From the NCBI GenBank assembly GCA_039811865.1, contig JBDHZK010000030.1:1-22882 (forward strand): a stretch of 22,882 nt of DNA, read 5' to 3'. Source of the DNA: JBDHZK01 sp039811865. Lineage in GTDB: Bacteria; Actinomycetota; Actinomycetes; Propionibacteriales; Propionibacteriaceae. Each line of letters opens with the position of its first letter. The first letter of the stretch is position 1. The translations under genes and the position numbers were made by a program. Of the stretch, positions 17,915-22,882 are shown piece after piece. A model generated the notes under the pieces. It saw nothing but the letters and a program-made list of their open reading frames with translations, had not been told where the DNA came from and did not search any database.

Positions 17915-19548
17915 GCCAGCATCCCCGCCCCGGTCACGGCGACCACCTGATCGGCCTGCGCGATCACGGTGGGCCGGTGGCTGACCACCAATCCCGCCAC
18001 CCCGGCCGCCTTCAGCCCGGCGAGTAGGACGCCTTCGGTGTCGGAGTCCAGGCCGGCCGTCGGCTCGTCCAGGACGAACAGGCGCGCGCCACCCAACTCC
18101 ACGCGAAGCAGCGCCCGTGCCATCGCCACCCGCCTCCGCTCGCCCGCCGATAGACCCTCGCCGTCGTCCCCGACGGAGTGGGTGAGTTCGATCCCGCTGG
18201 CCCCGGCGCGGTCCAGCGCCGTGCGCACCTGGACGTCCGTGGCGTCGGCGAAGCCCAGCCTGACGTTGTCGGCGACCGTGCCGTTGAGCATGCCCGGGTC
18301 CTGGCCGACGTAGGCGATCTGCGAGCGCCAAGCTCGTTGGTCCAGGGACGCCAGGTCGTGCTCGCCGACCAGGACGCTGCCCTTGGTCGGCGTCAGGAAA
18401 CCCATCACGGCGTTCAGCGCGGTGGACTTGCCGGCGCCGCTGGCACCGGTGAGCGCCACGATTCGTCCGGGCTCGACGGTGAAGCTGAGCCCCGAGACGG
18501 CCGGCAACTCGACTCCCGGATAGGTGTGCTCGATCCCGTTCAGCGAAACTGCGACGGTGCCCGCCGCCGGGGGAGTGTGATGCCCGACCGCGACCGAGTC
18601 GGCCGCCTCGATCTGGGCGAACGCCGCCTGTGCGGCGGCCATGCCGTCTGCGGCGTCGTGATAGTGGACGCCGACCTGGCGCACCGGTAGGTAGGCCTCC
18701 GGTGCCAGGATCAGGACGAACAAGGCGGTCGCCAGGTCGAGGCTGCCGTCCACGACGCGCAGGCCGACGGTGACCGCGACCACGGCCACCGACAAGGTCG
18801 CCAGCAGTTCCAAAGCCAGCGCCGAAAGGAACGAGATCCGCAGCGTCGCCATGGTCTCGCTGCGATGCGCCGCCTCGGTCCGCTTGAGCCCTTCGGCCTG
18901 CGCCTTCGCCCGGCCGAACACCTGCAGCGTCGGCAGGCCGAGGACGAGGTCGGCGAAGTGGTTGGCGAGCCGCGTTTGGACGCGCCAGCGCTTGCGCGTC
19001 CGCGCCTGGGTCGTCCAGCCGATCAGGATCATGAACACCGGGATCAGCGGCATCGTGATGACGATCACCAGCAGCGAGATCAGGTCGGCGCTGCCGATCG
19101 CGATCCCGATGATCACGGGGACGGTCACGGCCAGCAGCAACTGCGGCAGGTACTTGGAGAAGTAGCCGTCCAGCGCGTCCAGGCCTTGGGTCACCAGCGT
19201 GATCAGGCTCGCGGACGATCCCGATGAGTCGATCGGACGCCCCAGGCGCGCGCGCATGATGTCCAGGCGCAGTTGCGACTTGACGGCCGCGGCCGTCCGG
19301 TGCGCCAGCCATGCGTTGAGCCAGGCGAGTCCGGCGCGGGCGGTGAAGACGACCACCAGCCCGGCCACTGCCACCGCGAGAGTGTCGAGCCGGTGGGTGG
19401 CGAAGATGTCGGAGATCGAACGCGACAACAGCCATGCCTGGCCGAGGGCCAGGATGGCTGTCGCGCAGCCCACTCCGACTCCGGCGACCAGGTAGCCCCT
19501 GGTCGCGCGGGCCCGTCGGAGCAGGCGGGGATCGATCGGGCCCGCCAT
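17911..19548 (-). CDS. cydD: CydD, ABC transporter subunit for cytochrome bd assembly
   Basis: This 545-residue partner of CydC has the same half-transporter build: an N-terminal six-helix membrane domain (about 15-310) with the CydD-typical FSKYLPQLLLAVTVP and GLPTLQVFGRAKAQ segments, then an ATPase domain. Walker A is GASGAGKST (about 367-375), the signature reads LSAGERRRVAMARALL (LSAGE instead of the canonical LSGGQ) and Walker B is LFVLDEPTAGLD, with SHRP carrying the switch His. The ATG at 19546-19548 lies 10 bp after the cydB stop; the SD is weak, and translation is probably coupled to cydB. The order cydA-cydB-cydD-cydC is common in Gram-positive bacteria. The family is certain; the physiological substrate of CydDC is still debated. 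Confidence 0.95.
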   Translation of the reverse strand: MAGPIDPRLLRRARATRGYLVAGVGVGCATAILALGQAWLLSRSISDIFATHRLDTLAVAVAGLVVVFTARAGLAWLNAWLAHRTAAAVKSQLRLDIMRARLGRPIDSSGSSASLITLVTQGLDALDGYFSKYLPQLLLAVTVPVIIGIAIGSADLISLLVIVITMPLIPVFMILIGWTTQARTRKRWRVQTRLANHFADLVLGLPTLQVFGRAKAQAEGLKRTEAAHRSETMATLRISFLSALALELLATLSVAVVAVTVGLRVVDGSLDLATALFVLILAPEAYLPVRQVGVHYHDAADGMAAAQAAFAQIEAADSVAVGHHTPPAAGTVAVSLNGIEHTYPGVELPAVSGLSFTVEPGRIVALTGASGAGKSTALNAVMGFLTPTKGSVLVGEHDLASLDQRAWRSQIAYVGQDPGMLNGTVADNVRLGFADATDVQVRTALDRAGASGIELTHSVGDDGEGLSAGERRRVAMARALLRVELGGARLFVLDEPTAGLDSDTEGVLLAGLKAAGVAGLVVSHRPTVIAQADQVVAVTGAGMLA

Positions 19549-19558
19549 CAGCCGCCCA

Positions 19559-20599
19559 TCAGTGAACCGCCGACTCTTTCGGCAGGTGTTTGGTGCTGAT
19601 CCGCTTGCGGAAGACCCAGTACGACCAGGCCTGGTAGGCCAGGACGATCGGCACGAACACGATCGCGGCGATCGTCATGATCTGCAGGGTCATCGGCGTC
19701 GAGGACGCGGTGACGATGTCCAGCGGATTGCCCTGGGTGAGCGAGTTGTCGAAGCCCAGGTTCGGGTACATGCGGACGAAGATGCCGAGGAACAGCATCA
19801 GGGTCGCGACGGTCGTCCCGAGGAAGGCGAAGCCCTCGCGGTCGGCCTTGGCGGCGACCCAGGCCCCGGCCATGCCGGCCAACGCCAGCGCGGCAAGGAT
19901 CCAGCCGATCACCCCGGTACCCCAGGCCGCGTTTTGCCAGATGAGGAAGACGGCCAGCACGCCGAGCGTGATCAGCGCCAGCCGGATCGCCAGGTTGCGC
20001 GCGTCCTCGCGGATGCTGCCGAGCGTCTTGAGGGCGATGAAGATCGCGCCGTGCGTCGCGAACAGCAGGACGGCCAGCACGCCGCCGATCAACTGGAACG
20101 GTCCGAACAGAGCCCAGAAGCCGCCCACGTAGATGTGGTTGGCGTCCACCGGCAGACCGACCACGAAGTTGGCGAAGCCGACCCCCCAGACCAGGCTGAC
20201 GATGAACGAGCCGATCGTGGCGCACCAGTCCAGGCGGTTCTTCCAGGTGGTCTCGGGACGCTTGGCGCGGTACTCGAAGGCGATCCCGCGGATGATCAGG
20301 CCGGCGAGCACCAAGAACAGTGGCAGGTACAGCCCGGAGAAGAGGGTGGCGTACCAACCCGGGAACGCGGCGAACGTCGCGCCCCCGGCGGTCAACAGCC
20401 AGACCTCGTTGCCGTCCCAGACGGGGCCGATGGTGTTGATCATGACCCGGCGGTCCTCGTCCTTCTTGCCCAGGACGGGGAGCAGCATGGCCACGCCGTA
20501 GTCGAAGCCCTCAAGCACCAGGTAGCCCAGCCAGAGGACGGCGATGAGGACGAACCAAACGATTTGCAGCGGTTGCGGCATCACTTCGAGAAGCGTCAT
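19559..20599 (-). CDS. cydB: Cytochrome bd ubiquinol/menaquinol oxidase subunit II
   Basis: CydB is the structural membrane subunit that pairs with CydA in cytochrome bd oxidase. The 346-residue protein has the family signature near the N-terminus, GYLVLEGFDYGVAMLLPVLGKKDEDRR, then INTIGPVWDGNEVWLLTAGGATFAAFPGWYA, and about nine hydrophobic helices to the end. The later RMYPN and TPMTLQIM segments are also typical. Length matches the family. The ATG at 20597-20599 is preceded by AGGAG seven bases upstream, and the gap from the cydA stop is only 13 bp. It is followed by cydD after 10 bp. No oddities were seen. Confidence 0.97.
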   Translation of the reverse strand: MTLLEVMPQPLQIVWFVLIAVLWLGYLVLEGFDYGVAMLLPVLGKKDEDRRVMINTIGPVWDGNEVWLLTAGGATFAAFPGWYATLFSGLYLPLFLVLAGLIIRGIAFEYRAKRPETTWKNRLDWCATIGSFIVSLVWGVGFANFVVGLPVDANHIYVGGFWALFGPFQLIGGVLAVLLFATHGAIFIALKTLGSIREDARNLAIRLALITLGVLAVFLIWQNAAWGTGVIGWILAALALAGMAGAWVAAKADREGFAFLGTTVATLMLFLGIFVRMYPNLGFDNSLTQGNPLDIVTASSTPMTLQIMTIAAIVFVPIVLAYQAWSYWVFRKRISTKHLPKESAVH

Positions 20600-20612
20600 G
20601 TCGGTTCTCCTG

Positions 20613-22100
20613 TCAGTACGCGAAGGACAGAGGTTCGTCCTCTGTCTTCACCGAGACGGGCTCAGCCTTGGGCAGGCCGAGCTTGATGTACTTGAGCATC
20701 AGCCCCACCTCAACCACGGCGAGGACGCCGTAGATGATCGTGTAGCCGATCAAGGACGCGATCACCATCCCTTGCGGGACGCCCGGCGAGACACCGGCGG
20801 CGGTCGGTAGGACGCCGAACACGAGCCAGGGCTGCCGGCCCATCTCGGTGAAGATCCAGCCGAACGAGTTGGCGAACAGCGGCAACAGCGGCATCGCGAT
20901 CATCAGCGCCGTCCAGAACTTGCTGTCCCGCGGGGACTTGCCCTTACGCAGCGTCCAGAGCAGGAACATGCCGATCAGCATGCCGAGCATGCCCAGTCCG
21001 ATCATGAAGCGGAAGCTCCAGTACGAGACGGGGACGTTGGGCACGTAGCTCTCCACACCCATCGCCTTCAGCTTCTCCGAGAAGCCGGTCTGCAAGGGGT
21101 TGGTCGCCTCGACGTATTCGTGGTTGGCGTAGCGCTTCTTGAGGTCGTTGATGCCCTCGACGCGGCCGTCCAAGGTGCCCGTGGCGAGGAAGGACAGCAC
21201 GTAGGGGACCTTGATCGCGAAGATCTCGCGCGATCCGTCCAGTGAGCCGATGGTGAAGATCGAGAAGGACGCCCCCTGGGTTCCGGGCCCGCCCTGGGTC
21301 TCGTAGAGGGCCTCGGCGGCGGCCATCTTCATGGGCTGCACCTCTTCCATGACCTTGCCCTGCTCGTCGCCGGTGATCACCACGGCCAGCGAGGCGGCGA
21401 TCAGCACCCATGCGCCGAACTTGGCGGCCCAGCGGTACGCCGCGACGTCCTCGTCGGGGGTCTTGCGGCTGTTCGCCTTTGCCAGGTGCCACCCGGCCAC
21501 GGCGGCGATGAAGGCACCGGCCACCATGTAGCTCGCGGCGAGGGTGTGGGGGAACGTCCACAACATCACCGGGTTGGTCATGACGGCGCCGAAGTCGGCC
21601 ATCTCGGCGCGGTTGGTCGCCGGGTTGTAGGTCGCGCCCAGCGGGTGCTGCATGAACGAGTTGGCGGCCAGGATGAACACCGCGCTCAGCATCGTCCCGA
21701 TGGCGGCCAGCCAGATCGTCATCAGGTGCAGCGCCTTCGGCAGACGGTCCCAGCCGAAGATCCACAGGCCGAGGAATGTCGACTCCATGAAGAAGGCCAT
21801 CAGCGCCTCCAGCGCCAGCGGGGCGCCGAAGATGTCGCCGACGAAGCGGCTGTACTCGCTCCAGTTCATGCCGAACTGGAACTCCTGAACGATGCCGGTG
21901 ACCACGCCCATCGCGAAGTTGATGAGGAACAACTTCCCAAAGAACTTGGTCAAACGGAGATACATGTCGTTACCGGTGCGGACCCAGACCGTCTGGATCA
22001 CGGCCACCAGGAGCGACAGCGCGATAGTTACCGGGACGAAGAACCAGTGGTAGACCGTGGTTACCCCGAATTGCCACCTGGCAACGGTGTCTGGATTCAT
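20613..22100 (-). CDS. cydA: Cytochrome bd ubiquinol/menaquinol oxidase subunit I
   Basis: CydA carries haems b558, b595 and d and oxidises quinol while reducing oxygen to water with very high affinity, without pumping protons. All expected ligands are present: H18 (b595 or d, depending on model), H185 and M366 (b558 ligands, in FPHTLAASY and SFRFMIGLG), E98 and E106 in the helix LEALMAFFMEST, and GRQPW at 421-425. The quinol-binding Q loop (about 245-345) is of the short type usual in Gram-positive bacteria. The 495-residue length is normal. The ATG at 22098-22100 has no SD; a -10 box at 22108-22113 suggests a leaderless or nearly leaderless mRNA. It is the first gene of cydABDC. Confidence 0.97.
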   Translation of the reverse strand: MNPDTVARWQFGVTTVYHWFFVPVTIALSLLVAVIQTVWVRTGNDMYLRLTKFFGKLFLINFAMGVVTGIVQEFQFGMNWSEYSRFVGDIFGAPLALEALMAFFMESTFLGLWIFGWDRLPKALHLMTIWLAAIGTMLSAVFILAANSFMQHPLGATYNPATNRAEMADFGAVMTNPVMLWTFPHTLAASYMVAGAFIAAVAGWHLAKANSRKTPDEDVAAYRWAAKFGAWVLIAASLAVVITGDEQGKVMEEVQPMKMAAAEALYETQGGPGTQGASFSIFTIGSLDGSREIFAIKVPYVLSFLATGTLDGRVEGINDLKKRYANHEYVEATNPLQTGFSEKLKAMGVESYVPNVPVSYWSFRFMIGLGMLGMLIGMFLLWTLRKGKSPRDSKFWTALMIAMPLLPLFANSFGWIFTEMGRQPWLVFGVLPTAAGVSPGVPQGMVIASLIGYTIIYGVLAVVEVGLMLKYIKLGLPKAEPVSVKTEDEPLSFAY

Positions 22101-22127
22101 GGGAGCGAACTTACTATGGGCGCTCCC
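22101..22127 (-). promoter_or_regulatory. Inverted repeat abutting the cydA start codon
   Basis: GGGAGCG (22101-22107) and CGCTCCC (22121-22127) form a perfect 7-bp inverted repeat with a 13-nt spacer that contains the putative -10 box. It touches the cydA ATG directly. As DNA it could be an operator around the promoter; as RNA, a hairpin at the start codon. Confidence 0.4.
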
Positions 22128-22137
22128 GCGACGTCAG
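22108..22137 (-). promoter_or_regulatory. Putative cydA promoter
   Basis: On the minus strand, CTGACG (22132-22137, four of six matches to TTGACA) and TAAGTT (22108-22113, TANNNT) are separated by 18 bp. The -10 ends seven bases before the ATG, the spacing expected for leaderless transcription in actinobacteria. This agrees with the absence of a ribosome binding site. Confidence 0.4.
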
Positions 22138-22349
22138 GCGGGGCTGATGATGAGGTTGAGACGAGTCGTCGGAGGGTCCGTCCGTAGGCGGGGGCGTGCT
22201 TCCGGGCGAGCGCTCGTTTCGATCTCGGCGACGCCGCGGGTGGTGGCCTGGTCCGGGTGGGCGCTCCTTGGCTGGAGTTGGTCGAAGCCGGCCCACACAG
22301 CGGCCACCCTCCGGACGTCGGCGACCGCTTTCGGCCGTAGCATTCGGCC
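22138..22349. other. Rest of the cydA / membrane protein divergent intergenic region
   Basis: Beyond the cydA promoter I see no gene, strong hairpin or recognisable operator here. The promoter of the plus-strand membrane protein gene should lie in its right half, but no clear boxes stand out. Confidence 0.5.
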
Positions 22350-22882
22350 ATGTTCTGGGGGATGGACAGTGAGCTGGTCGGGGCAATCCTCGGACCGCTG
22401 GTGACCGCGTTGCTGGCCGGCATCGCCGTCGGTTGGCGCCAGATCCGCCAGCGCCGCTCGTCGGACGTGGATTTCGAACGTCTCTGGCAGGAGGCCGCGT
22501 TCCTGGACGCCATGCTGTCGGCCCGCAGCCGGCTGGCGCCGCTGGACGCCGGCGAAAGCCAGGCGTTCAGCAATCGCCTAGACCGGCTTTCCGGGGTTTA
22601 CCGCTCGCTCAGCGATGCGAGGGTCAAGGCCAACGCCGGCCCGGGTTACTGGGGACGGCTGTGGCGGGTGGTGACCCTGGCCGGGCTGCAGGGGGCCCCG
22701 GCGACGACGTTTCGCGTCTTCTACCTGCTGTGGCTGGTGATCGGCGTCTTGATGTCATTTGTTTGGAGTTGGGCGGCTTCCACGACCAACGACGGCCCGG
22801 CTTGGGCGAGCTTCTTCGCCGGAGTCCTCCTCAGCGTGCTGTCCTATCTACCTGCGCTTGCCTGTGCGCTGATCGCCCACTA
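22350..22882 (+). CDS. Unidentified membrane protein (3' end cut off)
   Basis: The frame is open from ATG 22350 to the end of the window: 177 complete codons with no stop. The N-terminus, MFWGMDSELVGAILGPLVTA, starts a first membrane helix (about 8-30) followed by basic residues (RQIRQRR). A soluble helical segment follows (about 42-125), with DFERLWQEAAFLDAML and NRLDRLSGVYRSLSDAR. Two further helices lie at about 135-155 (FYLLWLVIGVLMSFVWSW) and 163-177, the second running off the edge. Composition is normal for the genome. An internal ATG at 22362 is an alternative start; neither has a strong SD. I do not recognise the family. It is divergent from cydA, which by itself says little about function. 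Confidence 0.6.
   Translation, partial: MFWGMDSELVGAILGPLVTALLAGIAVGWRQIRQRRSSDVDFERLWQEAAFLDAMLSARSRLAPLDAGESQAFSNRLDRLSGVYRSLSDARVKANAGPGYWGRLWRVVTLAGLQGAPATTFRVFYLLWLVIGVLMSFVWSWAASTTNDGPAWASFFAGVLLSVLSYLPALACALIAH

Noticed and set aside
17915..19435. N-terminal 500-residue extension in frame with cydC
   Set aside because: It overlaps cydD in another frame and is Arg/Gly/Ala-rich without hydrophobic helices. The real CydC start is the ATG overlapping the cydD stop.
22097..22573. Minus-strand frame across the cydA upstream region and the truncated membrane gene
   Set aside because: Ser/Arg/Pro-rich translation with no recognisable features. The plus-strand frame has clear hydrophobic helices and remains open to the edge.

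Overview
The window is GC-rich (codon third positions are overwhelmingly G or C) and reads like a chromosome segment from an actinobacterium. An oxygen-sensitive pyruvate:ferredoxin oxidoreductase module together with a complete cydABDC set fits a facultative or microaerophilic member, for example of the Propionibacteriaceae. That placement is inference; there is no rRNA or tRNA here to anchor it. I see no phage, transposase, integrase, CRISPR array or RNA gene of a known family.

Layout. Positions 1-1025 (minus strand) hold a short run of small genes that looks linked to type VII (ESX) secretion: an EspC-like protein, a WXG-type membrane protein and the first codons of a third gene. Positions 1206-2528 (minus) encode a GT4-type glycosyltransferase. 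Positions 2732-8955 (minus) form a tight three-gene operon: a GltD-like flavin/Fe-S NAD(P)H:ferredoxin oxidoreductase, nifJ, and a dihydroorotate-dehydrogenase-like flavoprotein that lacks the usual active-site motif. Positions 9111-10598 (minus) encode a cardiolipin synthase. After a 301-bp divergent intergenic region, the plus strand carries a luciferase-like oxidoreductase, a DUF1801 protein, a coupled PIG-L deacetylase/WbqC pair and a four-helix membrane protein. The tail of the last runs 246 bp into a convergent glycosyltransferase gene. Further minus-strand genes are an MTH1187-type thiamine-binding protein and the cydA-cydB-cydD-cydC operon. A 5'-complete but truncated membrane protein gene leaves the window on the plus strand.

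How the genes fit together. PFOR decarboxylates pyruvate to acetyl-CoA and passes electrons to ferredoxin or flavodoxin; the GltD-like enzyme can exchange those electrons with NAD(P)H. Cytochrome bd is a high-affinity quinol oxidase that would keep local oxygen low, which an oxygen-labile PFOR needs. CydDC is required for assembly of that oxidase.

The strongest non-genic signals are two families of intergenic inverted repeats, each present twice: a 34-bp palindrome (9054-9087 and 15679-15712) and an 85/86-bp element with 14-bp terminal inverted repeats (10761-10846 and 16137-16221). The second copy of the latter lies in a nearly continuous chain of four potential hairpins between cydC and the thiamine-binding protein gene. 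I found no complete, clearly new defence or secretion system. The repeats, the altered DHOD-like protein in the PFOR operon and the ESX-like edge of the window are the best leads.
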